DNA of 20,230 nt from Cytophagaceae bacterium (GTDB taxonomy: Bacteria > Bacteroidota > Bacteroidia > Cytophagales > Cytophagaceae). Positions within the stretch are counted from its first letter, which is position 1, and each line of letters starts with the position of its first letter. Both the position numbers and the translations under genes were made by a program. Shown here piece after piece: positions 1 through 7,230 of this stretch. Location of the stretch: positions 1 through 20,230 of the forward strand of contig JAGKWN010000072.1 of the NCBI GenBank assembly GCA_021151805.1, written 5' to 3'. The notes below the pieces were generated by a model. It was not told where the DNA came from and did no database searches. It saw nothing but the letters and a program-made list of their open reading frames with translations.

Positions 1-8
1 CAATTAAA

Positions 9-28
9 TGTATACTTGCCAGTGTACA
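9..28 (-). terminator. Weak hairpin after the thioesterase gene
   Basis: Just past the stop codon of the minus-strand thioesterase gene lie arms tgtatac (9-15) and gtgtaca (22-28), complementary except for one position, with a 6-nt loop. On the minus strand the hairpin is followed by a short T-rich stretch (TTTAATT). It is a short, marginal terminator candidate; the stem is only 7 bp and the window edge hides what follows. Confidence 0.35.
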
Positions 29-30
29 AT

Positions 31-552
31 TTAAAGATTTTCAAAAAGAGCCCTTAATTCCGTTGCTTCTGCAGGTTTCATTCTGCCTGCCAGAATCAAA
101 CGAAGCTGTCTTCTGCGTAGGGCACTGTCAAATAGTTCTTTTTCCCTTTCGGTTTCCGGAATCACTTCGGGAATAGGCATCGGTTTTTTGGATTCGTTCA
201 AGGCTACGAAAGTGAAAAATGCTTCATTGCATTTTGTTTTCACTTTGCTCAGAACATCTTCGGCCCATACTTCAATATGTACTTCCATAGAAGTAGTAAA
301 CGCTCGGGTAACGGTTGCCTGCAGCGTTACAATATTACCTAATGCAATAGGTGCCTTGAATGAAACATTATCTACCGATGCAGTTACTACACCCTGGTTG
401 CAGTGTCTTAATGCGCATATAGCGCCTACAACGTCCATCAGATACATCAGCCTACCACCCATCAGGTTATTTAATGTATTGGTATCATTGGGTAATACCA
501 GCTCGGATTTAATTACCAATGATTCGCTCGGATGTTTTGCTTGTAGTGTCAT
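31..552 (-). CDS. Acyl-CoA thioesterase, hotdog fold (YciA/BACH type)
   Basis: Predicted cytosolic thioesterase of 173 residues that hydrolyses acyl-CoA to free fatty acid and CoA. The N-terminal half shows the hotdog pattern: an Asn/Asp-rich segment NDTNTLNNLMGGRLMYLMD (residues 22-40), which in this family carries the catalytic Asn/Asp and the Gly-Gly turn before the central helix, followed by the strands ASVDNVSFKAPI and VTLQATVTRAFTTSMEV. A charged C-terminal extension (about 130-173) is rich in Glu and Arg. One hotdog domain of this size suggests a hexamer or trimer of dimers, as in known relatives (family knowledge). The ATG start overlaps the pcm TGA in an ATGA, so the two are probably translationally coupled. 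The substrate chain length cannot be read from the sequence. Confidence 0.88.
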   Translation of the reverse strand: MTLQAKHPSESLVIKSELVLPNDTNTLNNLMGGRLMYLMDVVGAICALRHCNQGVVTASVDNVSFKAPIALGNIVTLQATVTRAFTTSMEVHIEVWAEDVLSKVKTKCNEAFFTFVALNESKKPMPIPEVIPETEREKELFDSALRRRQLRLILAGRMKPAEATELRALFENL

Positions 553-1217
553 AGTTTATTTGTTTGGGCATTCCAACCGTCTTTACCTACAAGAGGTACA
601 AAACGGAAGTCACCGCATTCTTCCTGTGTAATTTCTTTTTCACTGACTTTGGTTAAACGCAGCATCTTTTGATTTTTCTGGTCACCAACTGGTATTACCA
701 GGATACCTCCAACTTTCAATTGGTCCAGTAATTTTTGCGGTACATATGGAGCACCTGCCGTTGCCAGAATTCTGTCGTAAGGACCGAAGCGGGGAAGACC
801 TTCGCTACCGTCACCGCAAAAAAACTGGGCATTGTAGCCCATGGAGTTGAGTAGTTTTTTTGCTTTCTCAAATAAGCTTTTGTGGTATTCAATCGTGAAA
901 ACCGTAACGCCCATTTCAAGCAATACACAGCACTGGTAGCCTGATCCGGTACCTATTTCCAGTACTTTCATTCCCGGAGATAGTTTCAGTAGACTTGTTT
1001 GTGATGCAACCGTATACGGCTGGGAAATGGTTTGTCCGTCGCCAATAGGAAAGGCCTTATCCTGATAGGCATGTTCGAGAAAGGCATTATCTAAAAAGAT
1101 ATGTCTGGGTACCCGGTCAATGGCCTGTAAGACTGCTTCGTCCTGAATGCCCTTGTCTCTAAGTACTTTAATAAGCTTTCTGCGCAATCCTTTGTGCAAA
1201 TAGGAATCCTCAGGCAT
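549..1217 (-). CDS. pcm: Protein-L-isoaspartate O-methyltransferase
   Basis: Repairs damaged proteins by transferring a methyl group from SAM to L-isoaspartyl residues in the cytosol. The 222 residues match the usual family length. The family hallmark ISQPY is at residues 64-68 and SAM motif I, VLEIGTGSGYQ, at 85-95. A second SAM-contacting segment (CGDGSEGLPRFGPYDRI) lies near residues 134-150, followed by ATAGAP. The N-terminal helix with the RVPRHIFL signature (36-43) is present. It is the first gene of a two-gene minus-strand unit with the thioesterase, and divergent from the glycosyltransferase gene at 1305 across 87 AT-rich nt. Nothing looks truncated. Confidence 0.95.
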   Translation of the reverse strand: MPEDSYLHKGLRRKLIKVLRDKGIQDEAVLQAIDRVPRHIFLDNAFLEHAYQDKAFPIGDGQTISQPYTVASQTSLLKLSPGMKVLEIGTGSGYQCCVLLEMGVTVFTIEYHKSLFEKAKKLLNSMGYNAQFFCGDGSEGLPRFGPYDRILATAGAPYVPQKLLDQLKVGGILVIPVGDQKNQKMLRLTKVSEKEITQEECGDFRFVPLVGKDGWNAQTNKL

Positions 1218-1304
1218 TTTTAATTTGTAATTATTAATAAATATTTTGAATACTAAAATAGTTCTACTTCTTCGGATTTAATAATTTAGTGTTGAAAATA
1301 GATA
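1218..1304. promoter_or_regulatory. Divergent intergenic region, pcm / glycosylphosphotransferase
   Basis: This 87-nt AT-rich spacer lies between two divergent genes and must hold promoters for both, unless they lie within the coding sequences. I see no perfect TAnnTTTG element in either direction. The plus strand carries a TTTTG near 1243 and a TAATAATTTAG stretch near 1279 that are only loosely promoter-like. No hairpin or riboswitch is visible. Confidence 0.35.
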
Positions 1305-2735
1305 TTGACACCCGGTATAAATTTTTACAAAACCTTGAAAAGACCGTACTATAGTTTAATTCCCGCATCTTTAGATTTTATTGCTTCGGTAGTAGCCTGG
1401 ATCGTATTTTTTTATAACCGTAAGCAATTGCTACACGAAGAACCTGAAAGTTTTCATGTTTCATTGATCGTGAATGCGGCTGTGATTGGCTTTTTCTGGG
1501 TCAGTTTGAATATTCTGGCTGGTTCGTATTCGGATATTTTTGGTAAAACGCGTATAAAAGAATTATTTAAAGGGTTTAACGATACGCTGATCGGCGTGGT
1601 GATCATATTCTTTACCTTATTGCTGGATGATGAGGGTATCAATGAATACAAAGAATATTACAGAACTTTTACTGCGTATTTTATCATTCAGTTTATCTGT
1701 TCTTCTTTTTCAAAAATTATTTCATTCACGTATCTCCGGGAACAGGTTGCCTCCGGTAATATCACGTTCAACACGTTGCTGGTAGGCTCAGGCAAGGCTG
1801 CACGCAAGGTATACGACGAACTGCAAAAACGCAAGGACACGCTTGGCTATTCAATCATTGCTTATGTGCCAGTCGCAAAAAACAGTCAGGATTTATGCGC
1901 ATCTGTATTGAAACCCATCGGAGATCTGGAGCGCATCAATACGGTTATTCATCGTTGTCATATTGATCGGGTGATTATTGCGCTTGAAAAAGATGAGCAT
2001 GCTTATCTTGAACAAGTGTTGGGAGAATTAGAAGGAGAGTCGATCAAAACAAATATTATTCCTGAAAATTATCAGCTGATATTAGGCTCGGTAAAAGTGA
2101 AATTGTTATCAAACCTGCCGTTGGTGGAGATCAACCAGGATCTGATCCCGGTGTGGCAGAAAGTATTGAAGCGTTGTATTGATATATTTTCAGCCTTGCT
2201 GGTGTTGATCATCGGTATGCCGTTTTTAATTGTTGTTGCGTTGCTTACAAAGCTGAGTTCGAAAGGACCTGTTTTTTATAAGCAGGAACGCATAGGCAAA
2301 AATGCCAAGCCGTTTAAGATCATTAAATTTAGAAGCATGTACATTGATTCTGAAAAACTAGGCCCGGCATTGGCAAATGATAAAGACAGTCGTATTACAC
2401 CCTGGGGAAAAATCATGCGTAAAACGCGTCTTGATGAGTTTCCTCAATTTTACAACGTGTTGAAAGGAGATATGTCGCTGGTTGGTCCTAGACCGGAGCG
2501 CCAGTTCTTTATTGATCAGATTATGAAGACGGCACCGTATTACAAACATTTGCATAAAGTTCGACCAGGTATCACGTCTATGGGACAAGTGAAATTCGGC
2601 TATGCAGAAAATGTAGATGAAATGGTTGATCGCCTGCGATACGATATCTTATATATTGAAAACATGTCGCTCTCACTGGACCTCGAGATCATGCTGGATA
2701 CTGTGCTGATCATGTTCCAGGGAAGAGGAAAGTAA
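1305..2735 (+). CDS. Polyprenyl glycosylphosphotransferase (exopolysaccharide initiating sugar transferase)
   Basis: Membrane enzyme that transfers a sugar-1-phosphate from a UDP-sugar to undecaprenyl phosphate, the first step of surface polysaccharide or O-unit synthesis. The N-terminal third has four hydrophobic segments (about 16-37, 51-74, 88-106, 120-142). A Rossmann-like central domain follows (LLVGSGKAARKVYDELQKR, near 157-175). The C-terminal catalytic domain (Bac_transf, about 287-476) starts with the membrane re-entrant segment and carries YKQERIGKNAKPFKIIKFRSM and then TRLDEFPQFYNVLKGDMSL with VGPRPE. This is the WbaP/WcaJ-like architecture. The start is a TTG at 1305: an in-frame TAG sits at 1299 and no ATG lies near the N-terminus; another TTG at 1335 is possible. 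No other polysaccharide genes are nearby, so it is an orphan initiating enzyme. Confidence 0.9.
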   Translation: MTPGINFYKTLKRPYYSLIPASLDFIASVVAWIVFFYNRKQLLHEEPESFHVSLIVNAAVIGFFWVSLNILAGSYSDIFGKTRIKELFKGFNDTLIGVVIIFFTLLLDDEGINEYKEYYRTFTAYFIIQFICSSFSKIISFTYLREQVASGNITFNTLLVGSGKAARKVYDELQKRKDTLGYSIIAYVPVAKNSQDLCASVLKPIGDLERINTVIHRCHIDRVIIALEKDEHAYLEQVLGELEGESIKTNIIPENYQLILGSVKVKLLSNLPLVEINQDLIPVWQKVLKRCIDIFSALLVLIIGMPFLIVVALLTKLSSKGPVFYKQERIGKNAKPFKIIKFRSMYIDSEKLGPALANDKDSRITPWGKIMRKTRLDEFPQFYNVLKGDMSLVGPRPERQFFIDQIMKTAPYYKHLHKVRPGITSMGQVKFGYAENVDEMVDRLRYDILYIENMSLSLDLEIMLDTVLIMFQGRGK

Positions 2736-2740
2736 TTATG

Positions 2741-2800
2741 AATTATGAGTTATAAATTATGAATGGATTATGATTCATTCATAATTTATAACTCATAATT
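2741..2800. repeat. Perfect 25-bp AT-rich palindrome (dispersed repeat, copy 1)
   Basis: Arms 2741-2765 and 2776-2800 are perfect reverse complements over 25 bp with a 10-nt loop (gattatgatt). The arm consists mainly of AATTATGA-like units. It begins 6 nt after the glycosylphosphotransferase stop and ends 21 nt before ribE. A related palindrome lies at 17883-17977, with up to 23 of 25 arm positions shared, so this is probably a dispersed element of the genome rather than a one-off terminator. It could still act as a terminator or mRNA stabiliser; there is no clean run of T after it. Confidence 0.85.
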
Positions 2801-2821
2801 GAATTCAACAGCAAACGAAAA

Positions 2822-3409
2822 ATGTTTACAGGAATTATAGAAAGTCTTGGGATTATTGAAAAGATTGTTGAAGAGCAGGGGAATCTGCATTTCACGGTTA
2901 GGTCTTCGATCTCGCATGAATTAAAGATTGATCAGAGTTTATCACACAACGGCATTTGTTTAACGGTAGTTGCGCTGGGCGATGATACGCATACCGTAAC
3001 CGCTATCCAGGAAACAATCCGCAAAACAAGTATCTCCGAATGGAAGCAGGGCATGCATGTGAATCTGGAGCGTGCTATGTCCGCACACGGTCGGTTCGAC
3101 GGACATATTGTACAAGGTCATGTAGATCAGGTAGCGCTTTGTACACAACGCCGGGATGATAACGGCAGCTGGCTGTTTACTTTTCAATACGATGCATCCT
3201 TAGGGAATGTAACGGTTGAAAAAGGTTCTATCTGTGTGAATGGTATTAGCTTAACAGTTGTCGACTCCAGAGATGATGCGTTCTCCGTAGCCATCATTCC
3301 ATATACCTTTGAGCATACTTCGTTAAAAGAATGTGTAGTTGGTTCAAAGGTGAATATCGAATTTGATATACTGGGAAAATATGCCGCGAAATTGTTGGGA
3401 AGAAAGTAA
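2822..3409 (+). CDS. ribE: Riboflavin synthase alpha subunit
   Basis: Catalyses dismutation of two 6,7-dimethyl-8-ribityllumazine molecules to riboflavin, the last step of vitamin B2 synthesis, in the cytosol. The 195 residues form two tandem lumazine-binding barrels. The first begins with the classic MFTGIIESLG N-terminus and has SHNGICLTVV (41-50). The second begins near residue 95 with GHIVQGHVD (94-102) and has KGSICVNGISLTVV (134-147). The internal duplication is visible by eye. No RFN/FMN riboswitch is recognisable in the short upstream spacer, which is filled by the AT palindrome. The other riboflavin genes are not in the window. Confidence 0.95.
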   Translation: MFTGIIESLGIIEKIVEEQGNLHFTVRSSISHELKIDQSLSHNGICLTVVALGDDTHTVTAIQETIRKTSISEWKQGMHVNLERAMSAHGRFDGHIVQGHVDQVALCTQRRDDNGSWLFTFQYDASLGNVTVEKGSICVNGISLTVVDSRDDAFSVAIIPYTFEHTSLKECVVGSKVNIEFDILGKYAAKLLGRK

Positions 3410-3443
3410 ATCAGTTGTTAGTAAATAGTAGTCAGTGCTTAAA

Positions 3444-3502
3444 TGTGTTTCTTAAAACATAAACACAGGTGGGTTAGACACTGATCATGATATTCTGTCT
3501 AA
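3444..3502. promoter_or_regulatory. Two inverted repeats upstream of the AraC-type gene
   Basis: Two perfect 7-bp inverted repeats lie in the spacer between ribE and the regulator gene: tgtgttt (3444-3450) with aaacaca (3461-3467), and ttagaca (3474-3480) with tgtctaa (3496-3502). Neither is followed by a T run, so neither is a convincing terminator. The second straddles the alternative ATG at 3487. They could be operator sites, possibly for autoregulation, but 7-bp repeats in AT-rich DNA also arise by chance. Confidence 0.3.
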
Positions 3503-3522
3503 TCTTATTTTTTCATATCTGC

Positions 3523-4278
3523 ATGTCAGTTCACATCCAATACTCTTACCAACTTCCTGAACCTGCCCTGGCAGATTTTGTAGAATCTTTCTGGGTGCTG
3601 GAAAATCTTTCGGATGAAGCAAAGGAGATTGTTGTATTGCCCGATGGCAGTTTTGATGTATTCTTTGGTTATGCAGCCAATGAACCATTCCATGTAACAC
3701 TTTCAGGCATTGCAACTGAGTCTTCCCAGGCCATGCTGGCGCCGCGTACCGTCATGTATGCAATCAGTTTTAAATTTTTAGCGCTTGAATATATTCTGAA
3801 AACTTCCGTAGCTGATACAGTCAATGCTGTACGTTATCTGCCGGATAATTTTTTAGGAATTCATAAAGATGATCTGAATGGGTTGGATGCATTTGTAAAG
3901 AAAGTTTCTCATGCATTACAAGCAGATGTTCAGGTCAGCGTCGATAGCAGAAAGCATAAGCTCTCACAATCTATTTACAAATCAAAGGGGAGTGTCTCCA
4001 TACAAGACGCTGCAGATACATGCGGTTGGAGCAGTCGCCAGATCAATCGGTACTTTCAGCAATGGGTTGGTATTTCTTTGAAAAACTACTTAATCATTTT
4101 GCGGTTCAGGGCTTCATTTGAACAGATTAAAGCAGGGAAACTTTTTCCGGAACAGCATTATGCCGACCAGGCACATTTTATCCGCGATGTAAAGAAATTT
4201 GCCGGAGTGATTCCCAAAGCACTTAACCAGAATAAAAACGACCGATTTATACAATTTTCTCTTTTGAAGAAGAAGTAA
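3523..4278 (+). CDS. AraC-family transcriptional regulator
   Basis: DNA-binding regulator of 251 residues from the ATG at 3523. The N-terminal domain opens with YSYQLPEPALADFVESFWVL and has VLPDGSFDVFFGY, the pattern of the ligand-sensing domain found in many Bacteroidetes AraC proteins (DUF6597-like). The C-terminal third carries two helix-turn-helix units: SIQDAADTCGWSSRQINRYF, then a second with the AraC signature-like YADQAHFIRDVKKFAGVIP. The frame is open to an ATG at 3487, which would add MIFCLILFFHIC, a hydrophobic stretch out of place in a soluble regulator; I therefore prefer 3523. It is followed after 81 nt, in the same direction, by a TetX-like monooxygenase gene, its most likely target. 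The inducer is unknown. Confidence 0.88.
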   Translation: MSVHIQYSYQLPEPALADFVESFWVLENLSDEAKEIVVLPDGSFDVFFGYAANEPFHVTLSGIATESSQAMLAPRTVMYAISFKFLALEYILKTSVADTVNAVRYLPDNFLGIHKDDLNGLDAFVKKVSHALQADVQVSVDSRKHKLSQSIYKSKGSVSIQDAADTCGWSSRQINRYFQQWVGISLKNYLIILRFRASFEQIKAGKLFPEQHYADQAHFIRDVKKFAGVIPKALNQNKNDRFIQFSLLKKK

Positions 4279-4289
4279 TTTTGAAGTAT

Positions 4290-4336
4290 AGATTTAGAAT
4301 TGCCTCTACAGGCGACTCTAATATCTGAAAACAGAT
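4290..4336 (+). promoter_or_regulatory. Overlapping hairpins between regulator and monooxygenase genes
   Basis: An imperfect hairpin pairs 4290-4304 with 4311-4326 (agatttagaattgcc against ggcgactctaatatct, one bulge and two mismatches, 6-nt loop). A second, 5-bp hairpin (atctg 4323-4327, cagat 4332-4336) shares bases with the 3' arm of the first, so only one can form at a time. There is no T run. It may be an operator, a processing site or an attenuator-like leader, or it may be coincidence. Confidence 0.3.
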
Positions 4337-4359
4337 TATGGATTTAAATTCAAAAGAAA

Positions 4360-5511
4360 ATGGAACAATCAATCATTAATACAAAGAAAATAGCCATCGT
4401 TGGCGGTGGCCCGGGTGGTTTAACACTTGCGCGTTTGTTACAGCTAAAAGGAGCAGATGTGAAGGTGTATGAACGGGATATAAATAAAGATGCACGTGTG
4501 CAGGGCGCAACGCTGGATCTGCACGAAGAGTCGGGACTTGCGGCATTACAGGAAGCAGGTTTGATGGATGCTTTTCATGCCAATTACCGTCCGGGTGCAG
4601 ACAAGATGCGCCTGGTCGACAAGCATGCGGCTATTTTTTTCGAAGATGTATTTGAAGGTGAAGAACAATTACAGCGTCCGGAAATAGATCGCGGTCCGCT
4701 TCGTAAGATTCTGCTGGAATCGCTGCAGCAGGAGACAGTTGTATGGGACAGTCATTTATTGAATGTACAAAAAATAGCTACAGGCTGGCAGTTGAATTTT
4801 CATAATGGTACTACCACGGCTGATATTGTTATTGCTGCCGATGGCGCCAATTCTAAAATCCGTCCGTTGATCACACCATTGAAACCTTTCTTTTCCGGGG
4901 TTACCATTGTAGAAGGTACCGTATATAATTCTGAAAAATCTGTTCCTGCACTGCATACATTACTAAATGGTGGAAAGATCTTTGTCATGGGCGACTCTAA
5001 AACTATTATTGTAAGTTCGAAGGGCGACGGCAGTCTGGTATTTTATGCGGGCATCAATACAGCTGAAGACTGGTCGAAGAATTGTGGTGTTGATTTTAAA
5101 AATGCCGATGAAGTACGCACCTGGTTTAAAAATACCTTTGCAGACTGGGCTCCGATCTGGTTTGAATTGTTTGATCAGGCTGAACCGCAATTTGTAGTGC
5201 GTCCGCAATATTGCATGCCGCTGGATCAATGCTGGGAAACGCTGCCTGACATGACCATGCTGGGAGATGCGGCCCATCTGATGCCGCCGTATGCTGGCGA
5301 AGGGGTGAATATGGCCATGAAGGATGCACTGGAGTTGAGCCGTTGTTTATACGATCCATCGTTTGCTACGATTCAGGAAGCATTAGCTGGCTATGAAAAG
5401 CAGATGAATACACGGTTTGCAGAGATCGGTAAAATTACGTTGGATCAGACGGCTTCTTTACATTCAGAGGCAGGACTTGAAAATCTCCTGGCCATGTTTA
5501 AGGGCGAGTAA
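4360..5511 (+). CDS. FAD-dependent monooxygenase, TetX-like
   Basis: Class A flavoprotein hydroxylase of 383 residues, close to TetX in length and layout. The dinucleotide-binding GGGPGGLTLARLL is at 15-27, ending in the acidic YERD (37-40). RVQGATLDLHEESG (46-59) matches the TetX segment around its flavin-contacting LDLH. PEIDRGPLRKILLESL (108-123) holds the conserved Arg of the active-site region. The second FAD motif GDAAHLMPPYAGEGVN is at 302-317. No signal peptide or membrane segment is seen. The family hydroxylates aromatic or tetracycline-like substrates with NADPH and O2 (family knowledge); whether this protein acts on tetracyclines cannot be decided here. It follows an AraC-type regulator gene, suggesting inducible expression. 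Confidence 0.9.
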   Translation: MEQSIINTKKIAIVGGGPGGLTLARLLQLKGADVKVYERDINKDARVQGATLDLHEESGLAALQEAGLMDAFHANYRPGADKMRLVDKHAAIFFEDVFEGEEQLQRPEIDRGPLRKILLESLQQETVVWDSHLLNVQKIATGWQLNFHNGTTTADIVIAADGANSKIRPLITPLKPFFSGVTIVEGTVYNSEKSVPALHTLLNGGKIFVMGDSKTIIVSSKGDGSLVFYAGINTAEDWSKNCGVDFKNADEVRTWFKNTFADWAPIWFELFDQAEPQFVVRPQYCMPLDQCWETLPDMTMLGDAAHLMPPYAGEGVNMAMKDALELSRCLYDPSFATIQEALAGYEKQMNTRFAEIGKITLDQTASLHSEAGLENLLAMFKGE

Positions 5512-5563
5512 GTAATAAGTAATAGTAATCAACGTTACGGATAAAGCTTTTAATTTTTAAAAC

Positions 5564-6478
5564 ATGATGAAAAAAGTATTCAGTATTGTTTTTTGCATGA
5601 TCATCGGGCAAATGACATATGCCTATCCGATCGTACCACATCCGCTCAGACTCTTAATTTCCGAGTCTCCGTACATTGTGTATGCCGATGTAGTTGCGAT
5701 AGCTCCTTTATCTGATACAATTGAATGGCTTGACGATAAAGCTATACTTTTTGTAAGAGATATATACCAAGGAGAAGTTGTTAAGGATACTATTGAAGTG
5801 CACTTCAGTCCAAATATGATTTGTCCGGCGCCGGCCCGTTATAAAGCAGGCACTTCGGTTCTGGCATTTCTGTATAAAGACGATAGTCTTGATTTTTATG
5901 AAACCTATGCGCTCTCATACGGCTGTAAAGAAATCAATGCGCCCGAAGAGATAGCCGTTTATAAAACACGGATACGTGAAATGCAGGATATTAATAGGAT
6001 GCAGGATTCGATTGCAAGGAACAGTAAAATAAAGGATTGGTTGATTGCTTGTGCTGTAAATCCATACACCAGATGGGAAGGCGTGTATGAGCTGTCTCCC
6101 GGCAGTGATTTTATGTCGTATTACGATTATAATACAGATAAAACAACCGTTCTTCAAACCTTATCCGAATCACAGATTGCAACGCTGCGACAAGCTTTAC
6201 TAAAGACTGATTCTTTATCTTATCAGGATATGGGTTTGATTGATCTGGTAGGAACGAAAAATGATACAGAACTGCTCACATTTTTAATCGACAGGTTTAA
6301 AAAAACAGACGGTGAATATATATGGGTCAGAATAGAGATCATGGATCGGATCGCAGAAATTTCTGATCGTAATGACTTGAAAAAAATAGTAAAGAAGATA
6401 AATAACGTTGATTATTTTGATTATAAATACGAAGAAAAGACAACGCGATTAGCAAAGAAGTTTACCGATTTATTATAA
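5564..6478 (+). CDS. Secreted protein of unknown function
   Basis: A 304-residue protein with a clear signal peptide (MMKKVFSIVFCMIIGQMTYA, likely cut after residue 20), so it is exported to the periplasm or beyond. The region of about 30-125 has alternating strands, KAILFVRDIYQGEVVKDTIEV and then a Cys at 87 (MICPAP), AGTSVLAFLYKD, and a second Cys at 121 (SYGCKE). This resembles a small netrin/TIMP-like barrel with one disulphide; that is only an impression. The C-terminal half (about 145-304) is helical and charged with no motif I recognise. ATG codons at 5564 and 5567 are both usable. It stands alone and ends at a strong bidirectional terminator. Confidence 0.8.
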   Translation: MMKKVFSIVFCMIIGQMTYAYPIVPHPLRLLISESPYIVYADVVAIAPLSDTIEWLDDKAILFVRDIYQGEVVKDTIEVHFSPNMICPAPARYKAGTSVLAFLYKDDSLDFYETYALSYGCKEINAPEEIAVYKTRIREMQDINRMQDSIARNSKIKDWLIACAVNPYTRWEGVYELSPGSDFMSYYDYNTDKTTVLQTLSESQIATLRQALLKTDSLSYQDMGLIDLVGTKNDTELLTFLIDRFKKTDGEYIWVRIEIMDRIAEISDRNDLKKIVKKINNVDYFDYKYEEKTTRLAKKFTDLL

Positions 6479-6486
6479 TCAAAAAT

Positions 6487-6530
6487 AATCCGCTCATTGA
6501 AACATGTACTGCATTTTCAATGAGCGGATT
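6487..6530. terminator. Bidirectional Rho-independent terminator
   Basis: Perfect 16-bp stem: aatccgctcattgaaa (6487-6502) and its reverse complement (6515-6530), with a 12-nt loop. It sits between the convergent stops at 6478 and 6536. The stem is flanked by A/T-rich tracts on both sides (aaaaata before, taaaatt after), so it can serve transcripts arriving from either direction. Confidence 0.88.
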
Positions 6531-6535
6531 TAAAA

Positions 6536-7150
6536 TTAATTCATTTTTGTTGTCATGAATGTGTTGATCGCTTCTGCAAACTTCTCTGGAGAATCAGAAG
6601 TTTCTAAAGCCTTCTTAGACTCAGCAAGGAATTGTTTCATTAATTCTGCAATCTGAACAGGTGTTTTAGGCCCACGTGCAATTGGTGCAGGGAAGTACCA
6701 TTTGCCATCTTTCTTAACCATATCCGCTTTTGCTGTAGAAGTAGTATTGTTTTCTACAATAGCAGCAGTTACTGAAGCTGTCGTATCTGTTTCAACATAT
6801 TGTCCGTCTACCATTTTATCGTATGGTGTTGGAGTTGTTGTCATTGCTAATAAGAAAGTACCCATGCCATATGCTTTTGAAAAATCTTCACCGAATTTTT
6901 TCTTGCCTGCTTCCATAAAAGCATCTGCTTCAGGTTTCAAATCTTTTAAGCTTAATATAGCGTCAACATTGGCTTCCTCTTCCGGTGTTGACCAGTAGTA
7001 GCATGATTTTAACGCTTTTGTATCACCGTTGGCATCTTTTGCAGCAACAATAAGCTCTTTAGGTGTTGCGCCTCCTTTTGGAGAAACGCTGCACGATTCA
7101 AAAAAGACAATGGATAAAAGAGCAGATAATGCTAAAATTGATTTTTTCAT
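6536..7150 (-). CDS. Putative lipoprotein of unknown function
   Basis: A 204-residue protein with a lipoprotein signal peptide: MKKSILALSALLSIVFFESC, the acylated Cys being residue 20, so it is predicted to be anchored to a membrane. The mature part is mixed helix and strand, with a central DTTASVTAAIVENNTT stretch and then AKADMVKKDGKWYF, a pattern like the small cystatin/NTF2-like domains (DUF4878 type) of Bacteroidetes lipoproteins. The C-terminus is helical (AELMKQFLAESKKALET). I do not recognise a specific family and assign no function. The gene is monocistronic in appearance, with an 80-nt spacer upstream and the shared terminator downstream. Confidence 0.8.
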   Translation of the reverse strand: MKKSILALSALLSIVFFESCSVSPKGGATPKELIVAAKDANGDTKALKSCYYWSTPEEEANVDAILSLKDLKPEADAFMEAGKKKFGEDFSKAYGMGTFLLAMTTTPTPYDKMVDGQYVETDTTASVTAAIVENNTTSTAKADMVKKDGKWYFPAPIARGPKTPVQIAELMKQFLAESKKALETSDSPEKFAEAINTFMTTKMN

Positions 7151-7230
7151 TTGTGTCGTGTTTAAAATTAAAATTATAGAACAAGTTTAATATAATTATT
7201 ATTAAAAAGGGGGGATTGCAGATATTACTT

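Noticed and set aside
188..631. 147-codon open frame on the plus strand
   Set aside because: It lies opposite the thioesterase and pcm genes, which have strong family motifs, and its translation has no recognisable domain.
2736..2821. Possible FMN riboswitch before ribE
   Set aside because: The 86-nt spacer is taken up by the AT palindrome and shows none of the conserved RFN-element blocks; it is also too short for one.
4756..5359. Several open frames on the minus strand
   Set aside because: All are antisense to the TetX-like monooxygenase gene, with low-complexity or motif-free translations.
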